Source of the DNA: Branchiostoma floridae
Taxonomy: Eukaryota; Chordata; Leptocardii; Amphioxiformes; Branchiostomatidae
DNA: 64,000 nt
Direction of reading: 5' to 3'
Assembly: GCF_000003815.2 (NCBI RefSeq)
Contig: NC_049992.1
Location: forward strand, 11,999,450 to 12,063,449
Of this stretch, positions 37,879-47,876 are shown one piece after another. The notes below the pieces were generated by a model, which saw only the letters and a program-made list of their open reading frames with translations, searched no databases and had not been told where the DNA came from. Numbering within the stretch: the first letter of the stretch is position 1; each line of letters begins with the position of its first letter. The translations under genes were made by a program, and so were the position numbers.

Positions 37879-38435
37879 AAGATCAGATACAAATGAAACC
37901 CAAACTGATAGGTCCATTATGTTTAGTTGATGTTGTCAATTTCAGACTAGTTGATGCCGTGTCCCACATAGGAACAAAGAAATGGTGGCTTTATTTAATG
38001 ATTCAGGCCATCTGCCCATTACTGCATTAGAACATTTATCAAATGTATAGCGAAAGTAGATGACGAATATGTATAGAGAATTGTATTCAGCTCATAAACG
38101 GAGGCATGTCTGCTGATTTTGTTGAAATACAAAAACGTCAGTATTTAGGGAATCAAATCATATTTGCTAATGGGAAACCTTATGTGGCCAGTATGAAATT
38201 TTTTGAAGTTGTCAGTTACTGGAGTTGTATTAAAAGTTTGTATTTGACCAACCTGCTCTTAGAAAATTTCCTTGTTATTCTTTAGAGTTGGTTTTAGTAC
38301 CCCTGATATTGGATGCAAATTAATCTATTCTCTCAGGATCCAATATATGATGCTTTCCACCCCTTCCAATAAAGTACATGTTGTGAAAATATTGTCTGTA
38401 GAATTCTGAGAAAGTCTTTCTGATTCCCGTTCCAG

Positions 38436-38510
38436 AGTGAATTCCTGACTGTTGTTAGTCAGCGTGTCCGCAACATGAGGAAGAGGAACTTGATTCCGTA
38501 CGTGACTTAA
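38436..38510 (+). CDS. Variable exon V2
   Basis: Acceptor CCGTTCCAG. SEFLTVVSQRVRNMRKRN, 24 aa, TAA. A GTACGT overlaps the last codons, one of few donor-like sites in a V exon. No selector. Confidence 0.75.
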   Translation, partial: SEFLTVVSQRVRNMRKRNLIPYVT

Positions 38511-38631
38511 GGGCACAGTTCCTTCTGCTAAACATAGCCCGGTGTTTCTAGATGAACTGGAAGAAAGACTTAAGTTTGTTACAAAATTAGACAGGTCAGT
38601 TAACTTAAGACTTTCATGATCTCCTTTCCAG

Positions 38632-38739
38632 AGCTTTTTAATGACTGATATTAGCCAACGAATCCGAAACTTGAGGAAAGAAATAAGGAGAAAGGGCCAG
38701 GATGGAGGAGGCAGTCTGTTGGAGTCGCTCTCAGGATAA
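38632..38739 (+). CDS. Variable exon V3
   Basis: Acceptor CTCCTTTCCAG. SFLMTDISQRIRNLRKEIRR, 35 aa with a Gly-rich acidic end, TAA. No selector. AATAAA at about 39078 lies downstream. Confidence 0.7.
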   Translation, partial: SFLMTDISQRIRNLRKEIRRKGQDGGGSLLESLSG

Positions 38740-39135
38740 TGGATAACCTTGCAAGACTCCAGTCAAGATAGTTTAAGCACTCAGGGTTGAAGGGCTAGTT
38801 TCTAGTCTCATCTGAATGAACTCTGTGGTTAGTTGATAAAGATATCCTCCATCTAGAGTAGCAAGAAATATGTGTTGCTGACAGCAACAAGGGCCATTTA
38901 AGTAGATGATTTAAGCAGGTGCAATAATTTGAAACAAAGGAAACAAAAAATGATCAGTGTAATTTTCAGTATATTAGCGTTGATCTGTTACTACTTTAAA
39001 CTTATCAACAATTTTTGTATATTCTGACACATTTTAACATTTCTTAAATCTGGGCTTTTTGTAATAGCTTGTCTTTGAATAAATGTAAATGCAGGAAATA
39101 TAAACCCCTGAAGTTGTCTTAATTTGCATCCACAG

Positions 39136-39216
39136 GCCTTATTTACGAGGACACTGAGTCAGTCCATCAGAGATAGCCGTTACAGATTGAGTAAGAAATT
39201 TCGCAAGTTCCCGTAG
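39136..39216 (+). CDS. Variable exon V4
   Basis: Acceptor GCATCCACAG. ALFTRTLSQSIRDSRYRL, 26 aa, TAG. Last of the four proximal exons that have no selector. Confidence 0.75.
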   Translation, partial: ALFTRTLSQSIRDSRYRLSKKFRKFP

Positions 39217-39404
39217 GCTAAAGACAAAGTAAGTGTGCTTGGCAAATAGTAAAACTTTTAAGCATTGAGGTCACACTTCACTTCTGCATCTTCTGTTAGT
39301 GGATACACTTATTACACTATTTGCTAAATAAAGGTAGAACAAATGATATGTGCTGGCTGATGGGTTGGTATTGATAGGTGCATCGTTCTTTCATATGGTT
39401 TCAG

Positions 39405-39593
39405 AGAAGTTTCACAAACCAGGTCAGCAAACGCATCAGGCAGAAGAAGTGGAGGCAAAAGAAAGAGCCTGGGATTGACACCATTATGAAACTATCAGCA
39501 AAAATCTGGAAATTTGTTACTGTCCTGTTGACTTCTAAAGTTCAATCAACCAAGTGGTCAGAAATTCCTGCAAGCAATATATGTTTGACTTAA
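39405..39593 (+). CDS. Variable exon V5
   Basis: Acceptor GGTTTCAG. RSFTNQVSKRIRQKKWRQKK and a long tail (62 aa, the longest V exon), TAA. Its selector at 39369 is the first of the array and lies only 20 nt upstream, overlapping the branchpoint region. Confidence 0.75.
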   Translation, partial: RSFTNQVSKRIRQKKWRQKKEPGIDTIMKLSAKIWKFVTVLLTSKVQSTKWSEIPASNICLT

Positions 39594-39708
39594 TATACAT
39601 TAGACACCATAAGGGACCAGTTAAATTTTTAGAATTATAAAAAAAGCTCCAGCTTTTAATATGCAAGACTTTTTCCTTCAAATTTTGTCCTTATTACATC
39701 TGTTACAG

Positions 39709-39810
39709 GATTTTGTCAAGAACTTGTCCAAGAATGTGAGCCAAAGAAGGTGGAGAGCAAAGAAAAAGTTTGGTATAAATGTTACAAAGAACAGACTTTT
39801 CAAGTTCTGA
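39709..39810 (+). CDS. Variable exon V6
   Basis: Acceptor CTGTTACAG. DFVKNLSKNVSQRRWRAKKK, 33 aa, TGA. One codon shorter than usual before the conserved Phe. Shares the selector of V5. Confidence 0.7.
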   Translation, partial: DFVKNLSKNVSQRRWRAKKKFGINVTKNRLFKF

Positions 39811-40213
39811 AATTGATAGACTTTTCTAGGGCTTAATGTCCTTGAAGTTTTGTATTGTCTGGTCAGATATCAGGTCATGCTGTCATTATTGATATAAAAT
39901 TGTAACTGGATGAGTCAGTTGGCATTTTCTGTTGGTTTGTCATATTTCACCATTATTTTAATGTAATGCTACAATACACAACTGTGTAAGATGGAACAGC
40001 GTACTTTTTGTATACTTACAAAAAATGTAAATCCCATCCATAGTATTGATGACATTGGTAGGTGCATCAATGACTGATTCAGATTGTTCTAGTATGTATT
40101 ATTTTTTAGCCATAAAAGACTTACTCAAAATTATCAATACAAAAAGTAGGCAGCTTCTGTTTATTATTATTATTATTACTACTACTACAGTTTATTATTT
40201 GCATATGTTGCAG

Positions 40214-40300
40214 CGGGATTTTGTTCTGAAGCTGAGCCAAACCATCAGATTCAGACGATGGAGTGACAAATACAAACCCTCCAGAAAGAAAAGATTTTAA
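40214..40300 (+). CDS. Variable exon V7
   Basis: Acceptor ATATGTTGCAG. RDFVLKLSQTIRFRRWSDK, 28 aa with basic tail, TAA. Selector 40052 (TTGGTAGG variant). Confidence 0.8.
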   Translation, partial: RDFVLKLSQTIRFRRWSDKYKPSRKKRF

Positions 40301-40484
40301 GTTCATTTTAAGTTGCCTCAGTACAGAATACAACACATATTCCTATATTTGTGTGTCTGTGTTTTTTGCCTGTTAGTTTGGTGCAGAGCTACAGAAAGAT
40401 TGACACTTTGTGCTAAAATGAAATCATGGTCCGACAACCTTGCTTTCCAAAAATAAGTCAGTTAATGAACCTTTCTTTTTCCAG

Positions 40485-40553
40485 AGTTCCTTTACACGAA
40501 AACTGACCAAATCCCTGCAGCGCAGGAGGTACTACCTAAAGCACAACCGCTAG
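40485..40553 (+). CDS. Variable exon V8
   Basis: Acceptor CTTTTTCCAG. SSFTRKLTKSLQRRRYYLK, 22 aa, TAG. No selector of its own between V7 and V8. Confidence 0.75.
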   Translation, partial: SSFTRKLTKSLQRRRYYLKHNR

Positions 40554-40872
40554 GAGTGGGGCTACTGAGAGAACTAATAGATCTATCCTGTATAGAGTTG
40601 ACATTGATAGGTGCATCAGACTAAGACTTGTCAGTTTCCGTTCTCATGTCATTAGACAGTCAGTTAATCAGTTGCCAGCGTTGTGTTCAATGGTTTCTAA
40701 TCAATATTATATGATAGAAGGGTATAGAATCACGAAAAAGTGTGTTCTATGTTTAGCAAATGAATAATCTGTTCTTCAACTGAATATTGACGGGTGCATC
40801 AGCATCTGTCTAATTCTTAATTCATGTTTTTCTTTGAAGATTTCAAATTTTTTTGTTCTCATTTTCTTTCAG

Positions 40873-40941
40873 AGTGCCTTCACACTGAAAATGAGCAAAA
40901 GCATTCGTCGTAAACGCTACCATTTGAAACACAATAAATAA
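40873..40941 (+). CDS. Variable exon V9
   Basis: Acceptor TTTCTTTCAG. SAFTLKMSKSIRRKRYHLK, 22 aa, ends KHNK-TAA (like V8, a duplicate). Preceded by two selectors, 40601 and 40784, with no exon between them. Confidence 0.8.
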   Translation, partial: SAFTLKMSKSIRRKRYHLKHNK

Positions 40942-41089
40942 ACGTGTTATTAACAGTGCGGCCTATTGTCTGGGTAGGACTTAATTGCAATATCAATGTC
41001 AAAACTGTTATGGAGGCACTTGTATGTCTGCAGTTCAGGTCTGAGACTTAAGTGGTCAAGTTTCATTTGACATTTTCTCGTCATTTCAG

Positions 41090-41191
41090 AGTAAGTTCTC
41101 GTTTGTACTGAGCAGACGTATGCGGTATGTACGGAAACTAGTGCGAGAAAGTCGACAACAACATCATGTAGCAAGGGAAGAGGAAACATGA
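41090..41191 (+). CDS. Variable exon V10
   Basis: Acceptor GTCATTTCAG. SKFSFVLSRRMRYVRKLV, 33 aa with a His/Gln/Glu tail, TGA. No selector found in front. Confidence 0.75.
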   Translation, partial: SKFSFVLSRRMRYVRKLVRESRQQHHVAREEET

Positions 41192-41554
41192 TATAACAAG
41201 AGTCCGAAATTGTTGCGTACGTTGTTGTGTAATGTGTATAATACTCCCCAACCTATGTTTACGAGATAAACCTAATATAAGCATATTATTGGTAAGGAGG
41301 AAAATTTACAATTTATTACCTAGTAAGGGTATAACATTTCGGTAGCATATATGTATTTTATAAGTCTGTTATATTATTTGTTAGGCTTAAAGGAACTTCC
41401 CTTCTCCCCCTCAGCTAACATTGGTAGGTGCACTTAAGTAGAAAATAGAGGCAATAATAGTAAATAATTGTATTTTTCCATTCCTTTCAATGACCTTCAA
41501 AGAATCTATTAAATGCTTCAACCAAAGGTTGATTTGACATTGTATTTTTTGCAG

Positions 41555-41638
41555 AGTCAGTTCTCAAGGAGATTGACTAAGACTTTACAAAACAGACGGT
41601 ACTACGAGAAACACTGTGTAAACCCAAAAGGCAGTTAG
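41555..41638 (+). CDS. Variable exon V11
   Basis: Acceptor TTTTTTGCAG. SQFSRRLTKTLQNRRYYEK, 27 aa, ends NPKGS-TAG. Selector 41418. First of a triplet (V11-V13) with matching introns. Confidence 0.8.
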   Translation, partial: SQFSRRLTKTLQNRRYYEKHCVNPKGS

Positions 41639-41858
41639 TAGTGAATGGAGGTAGTAGACATGGTTTAGATTTTAGTTTGGAAGCATTGATGGGTGTATCA
41701 GTAGCAGGTGTTCATAGTTTTCTTTGAGTGGTGGAGTAAACAGCACAACTCCTACTATTGCCAATGTCAATAGAACGTTCTGTTGTCATTAAAAACCTTG
41801 TGGTATACGTCTAAGTATGTTTCAACCAAGGGTTCATTTGACATTCATATTTTTGCAG

Positions 41859-41942
41859 AATCACTTCACAAGGAGTTTGTCTAGGGCATTGGCAAACAGC
41901 CGATACTACAAGAAACGGTTTATTGACCCCAAAGGTAGTTAG
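41859..41942 (+). CDS. Variable exon V12
   Basis: Acceptor ATTTTTGCAG. NHFTRSLSRALANSRYYKK, 27 aa, ends DPKGS-TAG. Selector 41683. Confidence 0.8.
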   Translation, partial: NHFTRSLSRALANSRYYKKRFIDPKGS

Positions 41943-42157
41943 TGGCTGGAGGTAGCAGACATGGTTCAAATGTCCATTTGGAAGCATAGATATGTGCATC
42001 AGCAGTAGCAGCCTTGTATCAAGTGTTAAATCATTTCTTTGGGTGGGGGAAGGCAGCACAACTTGTAGTGCACCTAGCAAGATCAACGTTCTGTTGTCAT
42101 TTAAAGTGTGGCATGTGTTTCAACCAAAGGTTCATTTTGACCTCTGTATTTTTGCAG

Positions 42158-42241
42158 ACTCAGTTCACTGGAAGGTTGTCTAAGACATTGGCAAACAGCC
42201 GGTACTACAAGAAACATGGTAAAAGTCCCAAAGGGAGTTAG
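42158..42241 (+). CDS. Variable exon V13
   Basis: Acceptor TATTTTTGCAG. TQFTGRLSKTLANSRYYKK, 27 aa, ends SPKGS-TAG. Its selector (41984) is degenerate. Confidence 0.8.
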   Translation, partial: TQFTGRLSKTLANSRYYKKHGKSPKGS

Positions 42242-42358
42242 TGGCTAAAAGTGGTAAAATCTCAGTGTGGAAGCATTGATAGGTGCAACAATAGGTTTCT
42301 TTTAGTTGTGGAAAAGACAGCAGAACTTCTTATGTATAATCTCCATTTTCTGTTGCAG

Positions 42359-42430
42359 AGCATGTTCACAAAAAGGTTAAGCAAGTGTTTGAAAAATAAA
42401 CGGTATCGAGAAAGGTACCAAGAGAGATGA
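42359..42430 (+). CDS. Variable exon V14
   Basis: Acceptor TCTGTTGCAG. SMFTKRLSKCLKNKRYRER, 23 aa, TGA. Selector 42274, only 70 nt upstream. Confidence 0.8.
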   Translation, partial: SMFTKRLSKCLKNKRYRERYQER

Positions 42431-42752
42431 AGTCAGGGGTGTTGAAGAGGTAATTATACCTTGCCTTGGGCCACTTGAGATTCAAAGGTAATTATTTTGC
42501 AAATGCCAAAAAAAAAACTTTTACACTTTGCTAACTGGCATTACTTACAGCTTTATGTGGCATTATAGAAAATAAACAAACAGGTACAATTGGCTTGACA
42601 TTGATTGGTGCATCTACAAGGGGAGATATTTCCATATTGTTTTGTTTCAACTCAAAGAAAGATAAAAACATTTTACATACATGTACACAGTTGCTGCAGC
42701 TTTCAGTAACCAGTAGTTTGAAAGGCTAATGTTCTCTGTGGTCCCTTTCCAG

Positions 42753-42875
42753 AGCAAGTTTTCCGCCCAAGTAAGCATGTTTCTCCGTCGCAAACGGTAC
42801 AAGACCAGGAAAGATGGTAAAGACATCCCCTGGCGCTGTGAAAGGAAAAGAATGTCATTTGGTGGGTTGTCATGA
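42753..42875 (+). CDS. Variable exon V15
   Basis: Acceptor CCCTTTCCAG. SKFSAQVSMFLRRKRYKTR with a 21-residue basic extension (40 aa), TGA. Selector 42598. Its stop codon is embedded in the next selector (42869). Confidence 0.8.
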   Translation, partial: SKFSAQVSMFLRRKRYKTRKDGKDIPWRCERKRMSFGGLS

Positions 42876-42966
42876 TAGGTGCATTGAGGGCACAGCAAAC
42901 GGTTTTTGATGATGAAGATTGTAGTTTTGTTATATTGATTCAGCTCTTTTCTTTGTCCCTTTCCAG

Positions 42967-43038
42967 AGCAAGTTTACACAGCAATTAAGTAAGTGCATCC
43001 GGTGGAAAAGATATGTGACAAAGAAGTATAAACCATAA
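42967..43038 (+). CDS. Variable exon V16
   Basis: Acceptor CCCTTTCCAG. SKFTQQLSKCIRWKRYVTK, 23 aa, TAA. Selector 42869. Confidence 0.8.
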   Translation, partial: SKFTQQLSKCIRWKRYVTKKYKP

Positions 43039-43170
43039 GCACAGGACCTCACAACAATGGTTGAGATACCCCTCAATGGTTATATTGATAGGTGCATTAA
43101 TCTACCCAGTTTTGGACATCTAAGTTCTATGCATAGCTATGACAATTTTTTCATCTTGTATATTTTTCAG

Positions 43171-43242
43171 AGGCAATTCATAAAAAAAGTTAGCCAAAAA
43201 ATTAGGATGACCAGGTGGCGGGAGAAATTTAGTGACAAGTAA
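43171..43242 (+). CDS. Variable exon V17
   Basis: Acceptor ATTTTTCAG. RQFIKKVSQKIRMTRWREK, 23 aa, TAA inside a good donor-like string (ACAAGTAAGC). Selector 43083. Confidence 0.8.
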   Translation, partial: RQFIKKVSQKIRMTRWREKFSDK

Positions 43243-43721
43243 GCACTCCTCTGTGGCAGTAAGTACCAGACTAGGATATTGCCTGATTCTGTGAAAGGGA
43301 TATGACATTGTATGGGATACAACATTAAATACATTTGCAAGAGTTCCCTTTTGACCATCCTCAGTAGCATTGGTAGGTGCATTCCTTGAGAGATTTTGCT
43401 TCTTTGTTTGGTTTTTAAAACTAAAAGCATTTCATATGTCTCCAAACGTAACTACTGGCTTAATTTCCTTGTTTCCTCCTTCCTTCCACATTAGCTGATA
43501 TTACTTCACACACTTGCAATCGTTGCATTACAGTTGTGTTGATTCATTTCCCATTGAAGACATATAAAATAGATCTAAATGGTTGTCATTGCAGCAGTTT
43601 GGGGTTTGTCTGTATCTTTTGTAGATGTCCAAGTGCAAACCCTGCTCTTATGGATAGGCCCAATAGCTAGTCCACCTCTCAGAGTACCAGTTGTGTAGTC
43701 GGTGTTGTGTCTGTCTTTCAG

Positions 43722-43820
43722 CGCCACTTTGTGCAGCGGATGAGTCAGAGCATCCGACACAGGCGACACCACATCAGACACGGGGGCAGACGAAAGTCAG
43801 TGGGGCCCAAAAATGTTTAA
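43722..43820 (+). CDS. Variable exon V18
   Basis: Acceptor TGTCTTTCAG. RHFVQRMSQSIRHRRHHIR, 32 aa, very His/Arg-rich, TAA. Selector 43367, unusually far (about 340 nt). Confidence 0.8.
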   Translation, partial: RHFVQRMSQSIRHRRHHIRHGGRRKSVGPKNV

Positions 43821-44199
43821 AGGAAAACTCCAGGAGAGCATGTATATCATGCATGTTACTGACTGGTCTGACTACATAGCACATCTTGACTTGCTAAATT
43901 ATGAAAACATGGTTCAGTTTGCCGTCATACAGATCGTGAATTTTGCCCATGGTTTGAACATTGACAGGTGCATTTAAAACCCAAGCATTATTGCCAAAGT
44001 GTCAACCTGCTTTGCAGCTAATAGATATTGTACGGTCATTTTGACCAAAACAGATTGTTACAGACGCCTAAAATATTAGAAAACACTCAGGAAGACCATA
44101 GCTGAGGTGGAACATAATGTGAAAGTTCTTAACATGGGATGTCACAGTTGGCAGTGGGTAATAGTATCTTACCAACGTTCTGCTGATGTTAAATTTCAG

Positions 44200-44280
44200 G
44201 GCGAGTTCAACATACAACTGAGTAACAGGCTGTGTCATTTGCGGAGAACAGACAGGGGAAAGGACCAAGGACATAAATAA
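44200..44280 (+). CDS. Variable exon V19
   Basis: Acceptor AAATTTCAG. GEFNIQLSNRLCHLRRTDR, 26 aa, TAA. Selector 43958. Confidence 0.8.
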   Translation, partial: GEFNIQLSNRLCHLRRTDRGKDQGHK

Positions 44281-44553
44281 CAAAACTATAGACCTGGCCA
44301 AATCTTCTATGGTCAACTTTAGGGATCATGTTGGTCAACACTGCCTCTCTTGTCCACCTACATGTATGAAATGAAATAAGCTGGCTAGGCAACCTAGTTG
44401 ATGTTTCATTTTTGAATACCTTACCTCAGCTAAACCATTGATAGGTGCATCCAAGTTAATTCAGTTATTCTCCTCCTGTCCATTATATGTAGTATCCTGA
44501 AGATTTGATTTTGAATGTTCCAAAGTACATCATTTGTAAACTCTTGCTTTCAG

Positions 44554-44646
44554 AGCTTATTTATGAAGCAAGTAAGCAACAGGATTTGTCACAACCGATG
44601 GGTGGTCAGAAACAAGAGGCCGGCTCGGATTGTTGTACCGCAGTGA
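44554..44646 (+). CDS. Variable exon V20
   Basis: Acceptor CTTGCTTTCAG. SLFMKQVSNRICHNRWVVR, 30 aa, TGA. Selector 44435. Confidence 0.8.
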   Translation, partial: SLFMKQVSNRICHNRWVVRNKRPARIVVPQ

Positions 44647-44843
44647 TGAACACTTCTTTGCTCAAATAGAGTCGGAAAAAGGGCTGATATTAGACTGAAA
44701 ATATGACAGGGTTGGCTTCTGCACAGCATGATCATGCTCAGTGCTTGTCGTGTTGGTTTGTTGAGAGGATTCTGGCTTGGCTTTTTTTGTTATAAGGCTC
44801 TCATCACTTGAAAACCCTGACTCATTTTGTTTGGCCCATGTAG

Positions 44844-44936
44844 AGCAAATTCCAGAAACAAGTGAGCAACCGCATCTTCCACGAGCGACGTAAACAAAGG
44901 GGAAGGAAAGGAGATCTTGACTGGTACAGCCAATAG
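44844..44936 (+). CDS. Variable exon V21
   Basis: Acceptor CCCATGTAG (one of the few TAG acceptors). SKFQKQVSNRIFHERRKQR, 30 aa, TAG. No selector between V20 and V21. Confidence 0.75.
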   Translation, partial: SKFQKQVSNRIFHERRKQRGRKGDLDWYSQ

Positions 44937-45085
44937 TAGCTGACAGGACCATCTTGTTCTTAGTGTTAACATTGATAGGTGCATCTGTAAGAAGTCATTA
45001 TGGCAGTCATATGTACATGAACTTCTGAAAATGTGAATATTTAAATAAAACTTGAGTTAATGAATTCTTATGGTTTGCTTTGCAG

Positions 45086-45169
45086 AAGGCATTCACATCT
45101 CAGCTTAGCAAGCGGTGTTGTAACATCAGATTCCAGTCAAAACTTAGAGCTAAAAAGTCTTGGCAGTAG
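45086..45169 (+). CDS. Variable exon V22
   Basis: Acceptor TGCTTTGCAG. KAFTSQLSKRCCNIRFQSK, 27 aa, TAG. Selector 44969. Confidence 0.8.
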   Translation, partial: KAFTSQLSKRCCNIRFQSKLRAKKSWQ

Positions 45170-45335
45170 CTCTAGTTTGAAACAGGAGTCACGAGTGTTG
45201 TCGCTTTTCCTGAGAGGTTTAGCATTGATAGGTGCATTATAGTATGCAGTGCCCTTAACTAACTATGTAAATGACAGTCTATTGACTGACATAGCATCTG
45301 CCTTGTCTCCAACTTTTCTGACGTGTACGTTTCAG

Positions 45336-45419
45336 GATCGATTCCGTAACCAACTACGACAAAGGATCAGACATAACCGGTGGTTGTTAAAGAAGAAAAG
45401 ACTTGTTTGCCACTCTTAA
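45336..45419 (+). CDS. Variable exon V23
   Basis: Acceptor GTACGTTTCAG. DRFRNQLRQRIRHNRWLLK, 27 aa, TAA. Selector 45222. Confidence 0.8.
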   Translation, partial: DRFRNQLRQRIRHNRWLLKKKRLVCHS

Positions 45420-45671
45420 TCTTACCAATGACTCACTACTACTACTACTTAACATAGCAGAGTCCTTGTCCTTAACTCTTGTAACAACAACATTTATGTA
45501 AGTTCCTTGCATAGTTGCTCAGCATGTAGTGGTGACATTGATAGGTGCATTCAAAAGTTCCCTCTGTCAAATTCAAATTTCCGATTCTGTGGTGTAAAAC
45601 TAACGATTTATAGTTTAGTATGACTCAAGTAAGCTTGGTTGGTATTTGACTGTATGAATCTTGATTTCCAG

Positions 45672-45770
45672 AGTGGCTTTACCAAACAGGTTAGCCTCAG
45701 GTTGTGCCATGAGAGGTGGTACTATGGCAAGAGGAGGAATAGGCAAAAAGCACAAGAGTGGCCAATGTAG
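45672..45770 (+). CDS. Variable exon V24
   Basis: Acceptor TTGATTTCCAG. SGFTKQVSLRLCHERWYYG, 32 aa, TAG. Selector 45535. Confidence 0.8.
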   Translation, partial: SGFTKQVSLRLCHERWYYGKRRNRQKAQEWPM

Positions 45771-45927
45771 GAGGAAAGTGCATACCCCTTGTTTCATGCA
45801 TTAGTTATCACATCGATAGGTGCATCAAACTCTTATGGTACATTAAGATCTCGGTTAAATTTTGCAAATAAATTGAATCTGCTGTCTGCAACATTTTACA
45901 TAGCAAGATCTTTTTTTATTGTTTCAG

Positions 45928-46023
45928 GAAAGATTTTTAAAGCAGTTAAGGGATAGGATCAATCATGTGACCTGGATTTTAAAGAAAAGAAGGCTGAGAC
46001 AATCCCTGGTGTTACAGCACTGA
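45928..46023 (+). CDS. Variable exon V25
   Basis: Acceptor TTGTTTCAG. ERFLKQLRDRINHVTWILK, 31 aa, TGA. Selector 45810 (ATCGATAGG variant). Confidence 0.8.
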   Translation, partial: ERFLKQLRDRINHVTWILKKRRLRQSLVLQH

Positions 46024-46194
46024 GCTATAAACAGTTCCACACCTGCCTGATAAAACTTCAGCCTACACTCTACACTAAAGGGCTGGTATGCTTGTCCTGT
46101 TCAGCAGTGCATTGATAGGTGCAAGGGAATCAACAATACTGCTATAATCAAAAGGCACATGGAGTTAAACATAGAATATTAAGCAAGGTTGGCA

Positions 46195-46294
46195 NNNNNN
46201 NNNNNNNNNNNNNNNNNNNNNNNNNNNNNNNNNNNNNNNNNNNNNNNNNNNNNNNNNNNNNNNNNNNNNNNNNNNNNNNNNNNNNNNNNNNNNN
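46195..46294. other. Assembly gap inside the array
   Basis: Exactly 100 N, probably a gap of unknown size. Further variable exons may be missing here. Confidence 1.
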
Positions 46295-46735
46295 GAGTGA
46301 TTTTAAAGTGATTTTAAGATGTTAAGTTTTCACGCGCAAAAAAGTTTGAAATTTGCGCGTGAAACAATCTTCTTCAAAAAAGAGAAAATGAAGCTTCTAA
46401 AATGGAGAAAAGCCTCAAATTGTTACATTTTACAATATAAAACCTCATATGAGTAATTTTTCCATGTATTTCTGTCAAATTTAGGTGATTTTGAAATGTT
46501 CAAAATATGCAAATTAACCGATTCCCAAGGGATCTAAAAATTAGGGTTTTTTCAAACCCAAAATTCAGGTAACAGATGGGAAATTATATCATAGGTTCAA
46601 ATTTTTTTGCCTTAGAATTCCTTGCTGCACATTTTCTGACATATTTCAGGAACTTTATTTTTTCACGCGCAAATTTTTCACGCGCACGCGCATATTCTCC
46701 ACGCGCAGAAAACCCGTTCCCGGCAAATATTATGT
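46295..46735. mobile_element. Insertion with CACGCGC repeats inside the array
   Basis: The strings TTCACGCGCAAA, TTTGCGCGTGAAA and TTTTTCACGCGCACGCGC occur in direct and inverted orientation beside the gap. The composition differs from the surrounding introns, and this interval lacks both selector and exon. Likely a transposable-element insertion between the selector at 46109 and V26. Confidence 0.5.
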
Positions 46736-46765
46736 TATTTCAGTTGGGTTTACTTTCATTTTCAG

Positions 46766-46822
46766 GCTGGATTCCTAAAACAATTGCAGAAAAGGCTGTG
46801 GAAATTGCAGAACAAAGCCTAG
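46766..46822 (+). CDS. Variable exon V26 (short, tail-less)
   Basis: Acceptor TTCATTTTCAG. AGFLKQLQKRLWKLQNKA, 18 aa, TAG. The conserved RW-KK part is lost (LQNKA). It sits behind the inserted element and may be decaying. Confidence 0.65.
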   Translation, partial: AGFLKQLQKRLWKLQNKA

Positions 46823-47194
46823 CTACATGTAAGATCAGGAATGATAGTTACTGGTAATGGGAATAATAGATCAGTGCTTTTGATTTGGATTATTCATCAG
46901 ATGATCTTAATAAAAAATGTGGATTCCTTGAGTACATAGTTTGCTAATTAACACAGCTCCTTGTATCTGGTGGATATTAAACACTTTCAGTTCCTCAGAC
47001 AGTTTTGCTGGTTCACAATAATAAAGGAGCCTTAAGTTGAACCCTATACTGACCAAACATGCAGACTGCCTTTTTTTAGTTCCATTGATAGGTGCATCAT
47101 ACTGGTAACTAACATGCTTTTCATGGCTTACTTCCTCTGGGTCTTAAAACCCAAACATACCCCAAAGTACCAATATTCATGACTTACTTTCCAG

Positions 47195-47293
47195 GGAAGG
47201 TTTCTTAAGCAACTTCAGCAAAGGATCCAGCATGTGAGGTGGTTACTCAAGAAAAGGGGGCATTTAGGGTATGCACGACATGATAGGACTTGA
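47195..47293 (+). CDS. Variable exon V27
   Basis: Acceptor TACTTTCCAG. GRFLKQLQQRIQHVRWLLK + KRGHLGYARHDRT, 32 aa, TGA. Selector 47082. First of the GHLGY subfamily. Confidence 0.85.
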   Translation, partial: GRFLKQLQQRIQHVRWLLKKRGHLGYARHDRT

Positions 47294-47545
47294 GAAGTTT
47301 TCTTGTGCCTGGTTAGGAAAAGACTCCATTTATCAGTAGCCATCCTTCTATTGACAGTGCACTAGGTTAGCGTTATGTGCCATTCTAATAATTAGGAAGT
47401 GACTGCTATGTCCAATTCTTCAGTGGTAGTCTCTAACCCATTGATAGGTGCATCATGAAAAAACATTTAGTCTTATTTTATTCTTACTTACATCCAAATG
47501 CGGAACCAAATCTGTATCCCTAAGTTCATGTTCATACCTTTTCAG

Positions 47546-47644
47546 GAAAGGCTTATCAAGCAACTTCAAGATAGGATCAAGCATGTGAGGTGGTTGCTCA
47601 AGAAAAGGGGGCATTTAGGGTACAAGGGGCATGACAGGACCTAG
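47546..47644 (+). CDS. Variable exon V28
   Basis: Acceptor CCTTTTCAG. ERLIKQLQDRIKHVRWLLK, GHLGYKGHDRT tail, 32 aa, TAG. Selector 47438. Confidence 0.85.
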   Translation, partial: ERLIKQLQDRIKHVRWLLKKRGHLGYKGHDRT

Positions 47645-47876
47645 GGGAACAGTCTTGTCAGAAAAAAAAACAAGGGTAGCAGGGCCAAGTATCTTCAGTT
47701 GTAGTGTATTTGTAGATGGAGCCCATCTTATCTTTATCTAATGTGGCATTGCTGGCAGAAACTCCAATGGTGGGTGCATCATATTAACTGGCATCTCAAA
47801 GCTTCCCCAACAATATTTGAACTGGGACCAAACCTGCACCAAAATACCAATGTTTACAATAATGTTTTCCTTCCAG

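Noticed and set aside
43481..43560. Extra V exon after the CACATTAG acceptor-like site
   Set aside because: The frame (LILLHTLAIVALQLC) lacks every conserved position of the V motif.
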